Assembly (NCBI GenBank): GCA_016872355.1
Contig: VGZY01000006.1
Span: 19,055-83,054, forward strand
Source of the DNA: SAR202 cluster bacterium
GTDB taxonomy: Bacteria > Chloroflexota > Dehalococcoidia > Lucifugimonadales > VGZY01
Reading direction: 5' to 3'
Length of the DNA: 64,000 nucleotides
The position numbers and the translations under genes are program-made. The notes under the pieces are model-generated. The model was given only the letters and a program-made list of their open reading frames with translations. It had not been told where the DNA came from and did no database searches. Below are positions 27,082 through 35,380 of this stretch, piece after piece. The first letter of the stretch is position 1. Every line of letters starts with the position of its first letter.

Positions 27082-27477
27082 ATGAATCGATTCGCACTGC
27101 CCCTACTTGTCTGGGCACTCGTGGTCTCGGTCATGTTCCCATCGATCGGGCCGCTGGTGGACCACCATTTCGCCGAGCGCCAGCTCGGCCACATCCACTT
27201 GGGCCACACGACCTACCACGTTCACTACGCCGATCTTGCCCACTCCCATGACCATTCTCACGGCGACGGCGGTCATGAGCAGCAACCTCAGTCGGCCACT
27301 ACCCTGTACAGTTACGAGTCGGGCGCCCTTGGAAGCATCGTTTCCATAACTGAGGACCTGGGCCTGGCGTCGTTCCTTCTGTTCGACCCCGCCTCCATAT
27401 TCACGCTGCCGGGCAACGGCAGTCTCAACCTCGTCCCAGTCTATCTGAGTCCTCCGGACGATCCGCCGCGCGCCTGA
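27082..27477 (+). CDS. His-rich membrane/secreted protein, putative metal binding
   Basis: A 131-residue protein from the ATG at 27082. One hydrophobic N-terminal helix (FALPLLVWALVVSVMF) precedes a His-rich stretch: His occurs 14 times between about residues 28 and 66, in patterns such as HIHLGH, HVHYADLAHSH and DHSHGDGGH. Such runs bind Cu, Zn or Ni. The rest is hydrophobic or Pro-rich. As first gene of the cluster with CopC/CopD it is most simply a periplasmic metal buffer, but no family is recognised. It appears to be translated from a leaderless transcript. Confidence 0.7.
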   Translation: MNRFALPLLVWALVVSVMFPSIGPLVDHHFAERQLGHIHLGHTTYHVHYADLAHSHDHSHGDGGHEQQPQSATTLYSYESGALGSIVSITEDLGLASFLLFDPASIFTLPGNGSLNLVPVYLSPPDDPPRA

Positions 27478-27533
27478 GTCCTCATCATCCGGCGCCCCGT
27501 CCCATCTATTTGAGTCCCGAGAGAGTCAAACCA

Positions 27534-28085
27534 ATGCGAACCCGATTGGGCGTAGCTGCGACACTTGCAGTCGCCCTGGTCGCCGCCGTCGCCGTCCCGG
27601 CGGTGGTGCTTGCGAACGGCCGAGTCGTCGATTTCGAGCGCAAGGCCGCAGGTCCCTACGAGGTGGCCCTTGGCACCATCCCGGCCGACCCGTCTGTGGG
27701 CAACCTGCACCTGACGATGACCGTTACAGACAGTGCGACACGGTCCATAGTCACAGACGCCGATATCACCATTACCGGCGCCGGGCCGGACGCGACAGCG
27801 GTCGAGATCGGGCCGCTCAGGGCGGAGCACGACATCCGCGACCCGTCTTACTACGACGTGGCAACGGCGGTAGACCGCGAGGGCGAGTGGCGATTTACCG
27901 TCGCAGTTGCCGGGCCGGCCGGGCAGGGATCAGCTGAGTACTCCGTGAAGGTCAAGAATGCGAGCCCACTAGCGGGACTGGTCACCCTGGGAATGCTCGT
28001 AGGGTTCGTAGCCATTTTCGCTCTCGCTATCCGCGCGTCCCTCTCGTCAAAGTCGCGGAAAAGCAATCCAAAACCCAAAAGCTGA
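27534..28085 (+). CDS. FixH/YtkA-like membrane-anchored protein
   Basis: A 183-residue protein from the ATG at 27534. A signal peptide (LAVALVAAVAVPAVVLANG) is followed by a beta-sandwich domain with GPYEVALGTIPADPSVGNLHLTMTVTDSAT and YDVATAVDREGEWRFTVAVAGPAG, the same pattern as the divergent protein at 26429-27034, so the two are paralogues. A C-terminal helix and Lys/Ser-rich tail anchor it. YtkA/FixH-like domains recur in this cluster, including inside the CopC-CopD fusion. The function of the family is not defined. The next gene begins 18 bp downstream. Confidence 0.78.
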   Translation: MRTRLGVAATLAVALVAAVAVPAVVLANGRVVDFERKAAGPYEVALGTIPADPSVGNLHLTMTVTDSATRSIVTDADITITGAGPDATAVEIGPLRAEHDIRDPSYYDVATAVDREGEWRFTVAVAGPAGQGSAEYSVKVKNASPLAGLVTLGMLVGFVAIFALAIRASLSSKSRKSNPKPKS

Positions 28086-28103
28086 AACAAGGAGAACAAG
28101 ACT

Positions 28104-28778
28104 ATGAAGAAGCTTCCCATGTTGGTGGTAGCTCTCGGTGTCCTTATCGCATCGGCGGGCTTGACCGTCCTGGGGGCGGGGATAGCGTCCGCCCATGCCA
28201 GCAAGGACATCGGCAAGTACCGCCTGACCGTTGGATTCATTGTGGAGCCAGCCTACGAAGGTATCAAGAACGGAATCGACCTGCGCGTCCGGGACATCTC
28301 GGTTGACCCGCCCACGAACGTCACCGGCGTTGAGCAGACCATCAAGGTTGAGCTCATCCATGTCCCGAGCGGCACGCACAGGGTCTTCGACCTGCGGACC
28401 ATCTACAAAGACCCCGGCCACTACACCGCGGACCTCATGCCCACGGCGTCCGGGGTGTACCGAATGCGCTTCTTCGGCCACATTGGCGAGGGCGCGGACC
28501 GCGTCGAGATCAACGAGACCTTCGCCTCGAGGGGTGAGGGCGGCGGGTTCAATGACATGCAGTCGTCCGCCGATCTGCAGTTCCCTGTGAACCTAACCGA
28601 GGTGCGCGAGGTGGAGAGCGTTGTGCGCGGCGTCCAGGGCGACGTAGCCTCGGCCCAGGACGCGGCGATCGAGGCGAAGGACGCGGCAAACTCCGCGAAC
28701 ACTATGGCGATCATCGGGATCGTTATGGGCGCCATCGGCATCATCGTCGGCGCTGTGGCGTTCGGTCTGAAACGGTAG
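28104..28778 (+). CDS. secreted membrane-anchored protein in the copper cluster
   Basis: A 224-residue protein with AAGGAGAA before its ATG. The signal peptide ends near GAGIASAHAS. The extracytoplasmic domain is a beta-sandwich (YRLTVGFIVEPAYEGIKNGIDLRV, HYTADLMPTASGVYRMRFFGHIG) that looks like a further divergent YtkA-type fold. A predicted coiled-coil (VREVESVVRGVQGDVASAQDAAIEAKDAANSAN region) leads to a C-terminal helix. The coiled-coil may drive oligomerisation. No enzyme motif is visible. It is 25 bp upstream of the CopC-CopD fusion gene. Confidence 0.75.
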   Translation: MKKLPMLVVALGVLIASAGLTVLGAGIASAHASKDIGKYRLTVGFIVEPAYEGIKNGIDLRVRDISVDPPTNVTGVEQTIKVELIHVPSGTHRVFDLRTIYKDPGHYTADLMPTASGVYRMRFFGHIGEGADRVEINETFASRGEGGGFNDMQSSADLQFPVNLTEVREVESVVRGVQGDVASAQDAAIEAKDAANSANTMAIIGIVMGAIGIIVGAVAFGLKR

Positions 28779-28803
28779 GCCATCCCACTTCCGAGGTTAT
28801 CTG

Positions 28804-31104
28804 TTGGCAATCGGAAGACAAAGAATAGTAGTTTTCATTCTCGCCCTCATGGCGGCGGCGTGGGCCTTCGCGCCGATTGCGGCTGGCGGCGCCGCCGCCC
28901 ATGCGGGCTTCGTGCGATCTGCCCCGGTGGCGGAGTCAGCCCTGGACCAGCCCCCGGCGCGTGTCACGATATGGTTCACCGAGCCTCTGGACCGCGACTA
29001 CAGCCGCATCGAGGTGCTGAACGCGCTGGGAGGCCGAGTAGACAACGGCGACACGACGGTGGACCCCTCGGACGCGACTGCCATGTCAGTGACGCTCAGG
29101 CCGCTGGCCAACGGTACATATACGGTCGCGTGGCGCAACCTCTCGACCGTGGACGGCCACAGCGTTCGCGGGTCATACGTCTTTTCCGTCGGGGAGCTAG
29201 TCGCGGAGCAGCCGGTCGCGGCGCCGGATGAGCCCCTGATTCAATCGCCCGCAGAGCCTTTCTTACGCTGGGGCGTGCTCCTGGGCATTATGGCGATAGT
29301 CGGAGGCGCCGGATTCTCCGCGCTCGTCACAGCGCCGGCACTGCTGGGCACTAAGTCGCCGCAGCGGATGCGGCGGCTAGGGCGGTTATTGCTGGACCGC
29401 ACAACTGCGCTGGTCTGGGCCGGTGTCTTCTTGTTGCTGGTGTCCTCCGTTGCGCAGCTCCTCGTACAGGCCGGCAACGCACGGGACGTATCGCCCCTCG
29501 CCGCCCTGTTCGGCCCTGCTTTCTCGTTCGCGGCAGGAACCGAGTGGGGTAACAACTGGCTTCTCCGCGTCGTCTTCGTTTGCGGAATAGCGGTTGCGCT
29601 GGCCGCAACCGGCCGGCTGCCTTTTGTGATGCGGTCGCCGACCACCTCGAAGGCTGCCTCTGCGGACCGTGAAGGACTTGGCCGGCTGGCTGTGCTGCTC
29701 CTGGGCGCCGGCGTGCTCATGACGATAAGCCGCACGAGCCACGCGGCCGCGACCGCCGGCATCTCCGGCCCCGCGATCGCAACGGACTACATACACCTTG
29801 TCGCTTCGGCGCTGTGGGTCGGCGGTCTCTTTCACTTCGCGCTTGCCGCACACGCCATATTGCGGGACATGCAGGGCCAGAACCGCCGGGCGGCTGTGTC
29901 GGCGATGATGCCGCGCTTCTCCGCGATTGCTGTCCTGGCGACCGGGACGCTGATCATCACCGGTCTTTACAGCGCGTGGGCTCAGGTGACGGTCATCCCG
30001 GCGCTCCAGGCCCCATACGGTCTCACCCTCGTAGCCAAAGTGGCCCTCGTGGCAGGAATGCTGGCGCTTGGGGCGCTGAACCTGCTCTGGGTGCGGCCCC
30101 GGCTCAAACGGGACGACGGCGCACCGGGCCTTCTACGCCGGGCCGTAATGGCAGAGGCGGCCATAGGCGTCGTCGTCCTCATCTCCGTGGGTTTTCTGAC
30201 GAGCCTGGAGCCAGCCCGGCAGGTCGCGTCCCGGGAGGGGCTCGGCGGCCCCGGCAGCCTAAAATACCGGGAGACCGTGGAAGGCACGGCGATAGACATT
30301 GAGGTCGGGCCGGGCAGGGTGGGCAGGAACACCGTTGCTGTGCGGCTTGCCGACACGCTGGGCAACCCGGTGGACAACGCGTCTCTTGTCAACGTGCGGG
30401 TGGCATATCCGGGCGCGGACCTGGGTGAAGAGTTCGCGCAGGCCCGCAACGCCGGCGGCGGAGAATACGTGCTGGACGGGCGAATTATCAGCATCGCCGG
30501 CGCGTGGCAGGTCGAGGTCGAGGTAGTCCGGCCAGGCGCATTCGACGCCCGCACGGCATACGGATTCGAGATTTCGGCGGGGTCAACCGCCGGAGGCAGC
30601 GCCGAGATAACGCCGGACCCGGAGACCGGCGTGGCCCTGTTCGGACTGGAGCTGATCGGGCTGGGCGTCCTGTTCCTTGTCGTTGGCCTACCCCTCGGCG
30701 GCTGGTACTCAAAGACCGGAGTCGCCGTCATGGGGCCGGGCATCGCCTCGTTCATGGTGGGCGCGGTGATGCTCTTCAACACGCAGTTTGCAGCATCTCC
30801 TGAGGCGTTGCCGGAGAAGAACCCCATTGCGCCTTCGGCGGAGTCCATCGCGGCCGGGCGCGCAATATACACGCGCAATTGCCTGATTTGCCACGGCGAG
30901 TCCGGACGGGGAGACGGCCCACAGGCCGCGCTGCTGAATCCTCCGCCCCTGGACCTTACCGTGCACGTGCCGCTTCACCCGGAAAGGGACGTCTTCCGAT
31001 TCATACACGACGGGATGCCAGGCACTGCGATGGTCGGATTCGGCGACCAGTTGACGGACGAGGAGATCTGGCATGTCGTCAACTACATCAAGACACTCGA
31101 TTAG
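28804..31104 (+). CDS. CopC-CopD-YtkA-like-cytochrome c fusion protein
   Basis: A 766-residue protein starting at TTG 28804 (GAGG eight bases upstream). The signal peptide ends so that His33 becomes the mature N-terminus, the usual copper ligand of CopC; DGHSVRGSYVF supplies the second CopC His. CopC occupies about 33-135. A CopD-like polytopic domain of about eight helices follows (to about 475), then a YtkA-like beta domain (about 485-600), two more helices, and a C-terminal class-I cytochrome c with CLICH (Cys693, Cys696, His697). CopC and CopD handle periplasmic copper and its import. The attached heme domain implies electron transfer, which ordinary CopCD lacks. Confidence 0.9.
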   Translation: MAIGRQRIVVFILALMAAAWAFAPIAAGGAAAHAGFVRSAPVAESALDQPPARVTIWFTEPLDRDYSRIEVLNALGGRVDNGDTTVDPSDATAMSVTLRPLANGTYTVAWRNLSTVDGHSVRGSYVFSVGELVAEQPVAAPDEPLIQSPAEPFLRWGVLLGIMAIVGGAGFSALVTAPALLGTKSPQRMRRLGRLLLDRTTALVWAGVFLLLVSSVAQLLVQAGNARDVSPLAALFGPAFSFAAGTEWGNNWLLRVVFVCGIAVALAATGRLPFVMRSPTTSKAASADREGLGRLAVLLLGAGVLMTISRTSHAAATAGISGPAIATDYIHLVASALWVGGLFHFALAAHAILRDMQGQNRRAAVSAMMPRFSAIAVLATGTLIITGLYSAWAQVTVIPALQAPYGLTLVAKVALVAGMLALGALNLLWVRPRLKRDDGAPGLLRRAVMAEAAIGVVVLISVGFLTSLEPARQVASREGLGGPGSLKYRETVEGTAIDIEVGPGRVGRNTVAVRLADTLGNPVDNASLVNVRVAYPGADLGEEFAQARNAGGGEYVLDGRIISIAGAWQVEVEVVRPGAFDARTAYGFEISAGSTAGGSAEITPDPETGVALFGLELIGLGVLFLVVGLPLGGWYSKTGVAVMGPGIASFMVGAVMLFNTQFAASPEALPEKNPIAPSAESIAAGRAIYTRNCLICHGESGRGDGPQAALLNPPPLDLTVHVPLHPERDVFRFIHDGMPGTAMVGFGDQLTDEEIWHVVNYIKTLD

Positions 31105-31119
31105 CTAAAGAGGCACGCT

Positions 31120-32673
31120 ATGGCCCGCCAAAGTGTTCGCACCAGTCTGATATTCGCAGCCGCACTCTCAGGCGCGGCGCTGGCGCTAATGGTATCCGCC
31201 GCGAGCGCCCACGGCTTTGGCGACAGGTACGACCTGCCCATTCCGCTCAACTACTTCATGGTTGGCGCAGCGGCCGCGGTTGCGGCGTCGTTCGTCGTAA
31301 TCGGCCTCTTCGTTAACGCCACGCCGGGGAAGTTCAACTACCCCAGGTACAACCTGCTCCGGGCTCCGGTTATCGGTGCGTTGATATCCAGCACAGTGAC
31401 GCTGAATATCGTCCGCATAATCGCCGTGGGGCTATTTGCGCTCACGCTGGCGACGGCGCTCTTCGGATCGGGCAGGCCACTGGACAATTTCGCGCCCACC
31501 TGGGTGTGGATCATTTGGTGGGTGGGGATGGGCTACGTCTCAGCGCTGGTCGGTAATCTTTGGTGGCTCGTAAACCCATGGAAAATCGTGTACGAATGGG
31601 TATCCGTGCTCCTGGACCCGGACGGGGAGAGCGACGAGGGGCTCTTCGACTACCCGGAGTGGTTGGACGTATGGCCGGCGTTCGCGCTCTTCTTCGCGTT
31701 CGCCTGGCTGGAGAACGTCTACACGAGCTCCGCGCTGCCCTTCAAGCTGGGCGTGCTGATACTTGCGTACTCCGCAATAACCTGGGGCGGCATGGTAGCG
31801 TTCGGGAAGCGCCGGTGGCTCACGCATGGCGAGGCGTTCACCGTGCTGTTCGGCTACTTCGCGCGGTTCGCGCCAACCGAGGTCAGAAACACCGACCCGC
31901 GCTACTGCGGGAAGTGCTCGCAGGAGTGCAATATCGACCATGAGGGGTGCGTGGACTGCTTCGAGTGCTTCGACCGGGCGCGCGCATCCGACCGGCAACT
32001 CAATCTGCGCCCCTACGCGGTGGGCCTGGTGCACTACAAGAGCGTGACGGCCGGCGCGGCGGCTTTTGTCCTGCTCGCGCTGGCGACCGTTACCTACGAC
32101 GGCCTGTCGGAGACCGGCATCTGGCTGGACTTTCAGAACCTCGTCTACCCGGCGTTCTCCTGGCTCGGCTCAAGCTCCAGACCGGCGATCAACACCTTCG
32201 GCCTCATCGCAATCCCTCTGCTCTTCGCCGCGCTCTACGTGCTCTTTTCGCAAGCTATGAAGGCGGCGTCAGGCGACTCCGCGCCGGTGTCCGAGTTCGT
32301 CAGGATATTCGTCTTCTCGCTCATACCCATCGCCCTGGCGTACAACATGGCCCACTTCTTTTCGCTGCTGCTGTTCGAGGGGCAGGCCGTCATCCCGCTG
32401 GCATCCGACCCGTTCGGGCAGGGGTGGAACCTGTTTGGGACGGCTGACTATCGCATCAAGCGCGGCTTCCTAACAGCCAAAATCGTCTGGTTCGTCTCAA
32501 TCGGGGCGATCGTTCTGGGCCACATTCTGTCCGTCTTCATCGCACACGTCATATCGCTGAAACGGTTTGCGTCGCGCCAGAGCGCAATGAAGAGCCAGTA
32601 CCCCATGCTGGCGCTGATAGTGCTATATACGGCCGCCAGCCTCTGGATACTGGCCCAGCCGATAGTGCAGTAG
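31120..32673 (+). CDS. polytopic membrane protein with six-cysteine loop
   Basis: A 517-residue integral membrane protein with about 11-12 helices. The N-terminus has a signal-like helix ending SAASAHGFGDRYDLPIPL. A loop near residue 263 holds six cysteines spaced C-x2-C-x3-C-x6-C-x2-C-x2-C (263, 266, 270, 277, 280, 283), which could hold an Fe-S cluster or other metals. Similar HGFG...DLP proteins are annotated in databases as fenitrothion hydrolase subunits, a name I would not trust for function. It lies 15 bp after the CopC-CopD-cytochrome fusion, which suggests they act together in a membrane redox process. Confidence 0.75.
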   Translation: MARQSVRTSLIFAAALSGAALALMVSAASAHGFGDRYDLPIPLNYFMVGAAAAVAASFVVIGLFVNATPGKFNYPRYNLLRAPVIGALISSTVTLNIVRIIAVGLFALTLATALFGSGRPLDNFAPTWVWIIWWVGMGYVSALVGNLWWLVNPWKIVYEWVSVLLDPDGESDEGLFDYPEWLDVWPAFALFFAFAWLENVYTSSALPFKLGVLILAYSAITWGGMVAFGKRRWLTHGEAFTVLFGYFARFAPTEVRNTDPRYCGKCSQECNIDHEGCVDCFECFDRARASDRQLNLRPYAVGLVHYKSVTAGAAAFVLLALATVTYDGLSETGIWLDFQNLVYPAFSWLGSSSRPAINTFGLIAIPLLFAALYVLFSQAMKAASGDSAPVSEFVRIFVFSLIPIALAYNMAHFFSLLLFEGQAVIPLASDPFGQGWNLFGTADYRIKRGFLTAKIVWFVSIGAIVLGHILSVFIAHVISLKRFASRQSAMKSQYPMLALIVLYTAASLWILAQPIVQ

Positions 32674-32683
32674 GGCCGGGGCG

Positions 32684-33433
32684 CTAGCAGAACCCCTGCT
32701 GGCCGGAGTAGCAGCGGGTGGGCTTGTAGGCGATGCGGCCTGCGGTGATCGCCGCCGAGACGAGGTCAGCCTCCGCCTGGGACGCCCATGTGGCTACTTT
32801 CCCAGGGTTCTCCTTGAAGTAGACCTGCGCGGCGGCCTCGGGGCTGAAGCCGGCGCGGCCCGCGCGGATCAGATCGGAGAGCCGCGTGTGGGACTCGTCG
32901 CCGGGGACGAACTTCTGCAGGAACGCCACAACCTCCGGCGCGCGGGTCGCGAGGGCAGTCTGGATGACGATGCGCTTTTCAGGCCGGTCCTCGAACAGTG
33001 TGCCGATATCCTTGATCGTTCCGGCTGCAAGCTGCGCGTCGTACCACTCCTTCTCGGTATCCCTCGGGAACTCCGTCACAATGTCCACCGTGCCGTTCAG
33101 TAGCCCGGCCTCGTACTCCTCCGGGGTAGACACAACCACGTCCACCGGGTAGGTGAACCCGTGCCGAAGGACGTAACCGGCAAGGGCGTTGCTGAACTTG
33201 ACGGAGTTCTCTTTCCACTCCGCGAGCTTTATGTACTGCTTGCCCTGGTCAAAGTTGTCCCGCGGGTTGTGGGGCAGGATCGGCGTCGGGGAGCCCTCCG
33301 TCGTGACAGGCGTCCTCGTCGGAGGTATCTCGTTTTGAGAGAGCAGGGGGGACGACCGGGGACCGCACGCCACGGCAGCAAACGCGAGTATTGTAAGGGC
33401 CAACGCAATTATGGGCGAAAATCTTGATGTCAT
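32684..33433 (-). CDS. OpuAC-like substrate-binding lipoprotein
   Basis: A 249-residue lipoprotein: hydrophobic signal followed by lipobox FAAVAC with the acylated Cys23, then a Pro/Thr-rich linker. The domain resembles the glycine-betaine/choline binding protein family (OpuAC type): IKLAEWKENSVKFSNALAGYVLRHGF is the first lobe, and WYDAQLAAGTI, LATRAPEVVAFLQKF follow. At about 200 domain residues it is shorter than classical OpuAC. No permease or ATPase gene is adjacent. It may deliver a betaine-like solute to a distant transporter, or sense it. Confidence 0.78.
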   Translation of the reverse strand: MTSRFSPIIALALTILAFAAVACGPRSSPLLSQNEIPPTRTPVTTEGSPTPILPHNPRDNFDQGKQYIKLAEWKENSVKFSNALAGYVLRHGFTYPVDVVVSTPEEYEAGLLNGTVDIVTEFPRDTEKEWYDAQLAAGTIKDIGTLFEDRPEKRIVIQTALATRAPEVVAFLQKFVPGDESHTRLSDLIRAGRAGFSPEAAAQVYFKENPGKVATWASQAEADLVSAAITAGRIAYKPTRCYSGQQGFC

Positions 33434-33588
33434 AAGTCGGCACCTGGAAATGGATATCTTATGCAGCGCCCGCGCGCGTAATGCAATGTTCGACTAGTCA
33501 TACTATTGTCCGACAGATGCCTTCGGGAAGTCTAGTTTCGTAGCTGTCTCATACGTGACAAGGAGCTAGTGACGAATGAGGCAGAGGT

Positions 33589-33613
33589 GGCGCCCCGGAC
33601 AGCCCGGGGCGCC
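33589..33613 (-). terminator. hairpin terminator after the pnt operon
   Basis: Perfect 10-bp stem GGCGCCCCGG/CCGGGGCGCC with a five-base loop, 16 bp past the pntB stop codon. T-rich sequence lies on the plus-strand side, so the minus-strand terminator would be weaker. Confidence 0.55.
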
Positions 33614-33628
33614 TTTGCACATCGAGGA

Positions 33629-35041
33629 TCAGGAGAGGGCCTTCATCTCGGTGATCAGCTTCACCAGCGATGCCTGGGCGTCGCCGAAGAGCATGACGGA
33701 GTTGGGCTTGTAGAATAGATCGTTATCGAGGCCTGCAAAGCCCGGATTCATGCTGCGCTTCATCACGATTACCTGCTTGGCCTTGTCAACGTTCAGCACC
33801 GGCATGCCGTAGATCGGGCTGCCAGGGTTATCGCGTGCGGCCGGGTTCACAACGTCGTTCGCGCCGACCACCAGCACTATGTCAGTATCCTCGAACTTGT
33901 CGTTGATCTGGTCCAGGTCGTACAGCTTGTCGTACGGCACGTCCGCTTCGGCCAGGAGAACGTTCATATGTCCAGGCATGCGGCCGGCAACCGGGTGTAT
34001 GGCGTACTTCACGTCCACACCGCGGTTCTCCATCATCGTCGCCAGCTCTTTGATCTGGTGCTGAGCGCGCGCAACTGCGAGGCCGTAACCGGGCACGAAG
34101 ACCGCCCTCTGGGCATAAGCCAGAGCGATAGCCGCGTCCTCCGGAGTCGCCTCCCGGTAGGCCTTGGGGCCTCCCGCCGCCTGCGCGCCCTTTCCGCCCG
34201 TCGCCGCCGCGCCAAACGCTCCGAAGAGCACATTGAGCAGCGAACGGTTCATCGCCTTCGTCATCACCTGGGTGAGGATGATGCCGGACGCGCCTACCAG
34301 GGAGCCCGCCACGATAAGGAGGACGTTATTCAGGGCAAAGCCGGCCGCCGCCGCCGCCAGTCCGGAGTAAGAGTTCAACAGGGAGATCACAACGGGCATG
34401 TCCGCGCCGCCGATCGGGATCACAAGGAGCACGCCGAGGAGCAGGCACGCGATCGACAGCCCTATGAACAGCGGCACATTGTCCATAATGAGCGCCACGA
34501 CGGCCATGGCCAGAATGGCGATAGCCACTACGCCGCTCACGACCTTCTGGAACGGGAATTGGACCGGCTTTGTGGAGATAACCTCCTGAAGCTTGCCGAA
34601 GGCGATGAGGCTTCCGGAGAGCGTGATCCAGCCGATGATGACGCCGAGGACTATCGAGATCTCGATGTCGATGGGTATGTCTGCGGGCGACTCCGCCAGC
34701 TTCATAAACTCGTCGATGGCCACGAGCGCGGAGGCCGCGCCGCCGAAGCCGTTAAATGCGGCAACGAACTGCGGCATCGCAGTCATCTTGACCATCCGGG
34801 CCATTACCGCTCCGAGCGCCGTGCCTACCACCAGTCCGGCGATAATCACCGGGAAGGTGACAATCTGGCGGTCCAGCAGTGTGACGACGATTGCCAGGAG
34901 CATGCCCGCGGCGGAGACGCGGTTGCCGTTGCGCGCGGTGGCCGCCGAGCCCAGCAGCTTCAGGCCGATGATGAACAGGACGGCCGATACGAGATAGGCG
35001 ACTTTTATTGCGAATGCTATGTCGAATGAGGAGGTGTTCAT
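33629..35041 (-). CDS. pntB: NAD(P) transhydrogenase subunit beta
   Basis: A 470-residue protein covering the whole PntB: nine or so transmembrane helices forming the proton channel, then the NADP-binding domain III with VPGYGLAVARAQH, HPVAGRMPGHMNVLLAEADVPYD, VVGANDVVNPAA and MKRSMNPGFAGLDNDLF. With PntA it couples proton movement across the inner membrane to hydride transfer from NADH to NADP+. Its ATG overlaps the stop of pntAB by four bases (ATGA), so they are translationally coupled. Confidence 0.97.
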   Translation of the reverse strand: MNTSSFDIAFAIKVAYLVSAVLFIIGLKLLGSAATARNGNRVSAAGMLLAIVVTLLDRQIVTFPVIIAGLVVGTALGAVMARMVKMTAMPQFVAAFNGFGGAASALVAIDEFMKLAESPADIPIDIEISIVLGVIIGWITLSGSLIAFGKLQEVISTKPVQFPFQKVVSGVVAIAILAMAVVALIMDNVPLFIGLSIACLLLGVLLVIPIGGADMPVVISLLNSYSGLAAAAAGFALNNVLLIVAGSLVGASGIILTQVMTKAMNRSLLNVLFGAFGAAATGGKGAQAAGGPKAYREATPEDAAIALAYAQRAVFVPGYGLAVARAQHQIKELATMMENRGVDVKYAIHPVAGRMPGHMNVLLAEADVPYDKLYDLDQINDKFEDTDIVLVVGANDVVNPAARDNPGSPIYGMPVLNVDKAKQVIVMKRSMNPGFAGLDNDLFYKPNSVMLFGDAQASLVKLITEMKALS

Positions 35042-35340
35042 GACCGCTTGTTACGAGGTTCCTTTCTAAACATCTGCAACATGCGGTCGGTAACCACGAA
35101 GCCGCCGACCACGTTGATCATTGCCAGGACCACTGCGAGGAATCCCAATACCGTCGCCGTTACGCCGCCCTCACGGCCGGCAACAATGAGCGCGCCGAGG
35201 ATAACGATGCCCGAGACAGCGTTTGCGCCGGACATCAGAGGGGTGTGCAGGGTAGGCGGCACCTTGGTAATGAGGACGTACCCAACGAAAATCGCGAGAA
35301 CGAAGATGTAGATTTGATCGAGTAGCCCGGAGTCTATCAT
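35038..35340 (-). CDS. pntAB: NAD(P) transhydrogenase subunit alpha part 2
   Basis: A 100-residue membrane protein with three helices, matching the split alpha-2 subunit: IFVLAIFVGYVLITKVPPTLHTPLMSGANAVSG is the signature region. In many bacteria the alpha subunit is split in this way. It sits between pntAA (40 bp gap) and pntB (ATGA overlap) in the same operon and forms part of the transmembrane proton path. Confidence 0.96.
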   Translation of the reverse strand: MIDSGLLDQIYIFVLAIFVGYVLITKVPPTLHTPLMSGANAVSGIVILGALIVAGREGGVTATVLGFLAVVLAMINVVGGFVVTDRMLQMFRKEPRNKRS

Positions 35341-35380
35341 CGGCTTTGGCGCCTCCAGAGTGACCTAGTTTGCCGTTGGA

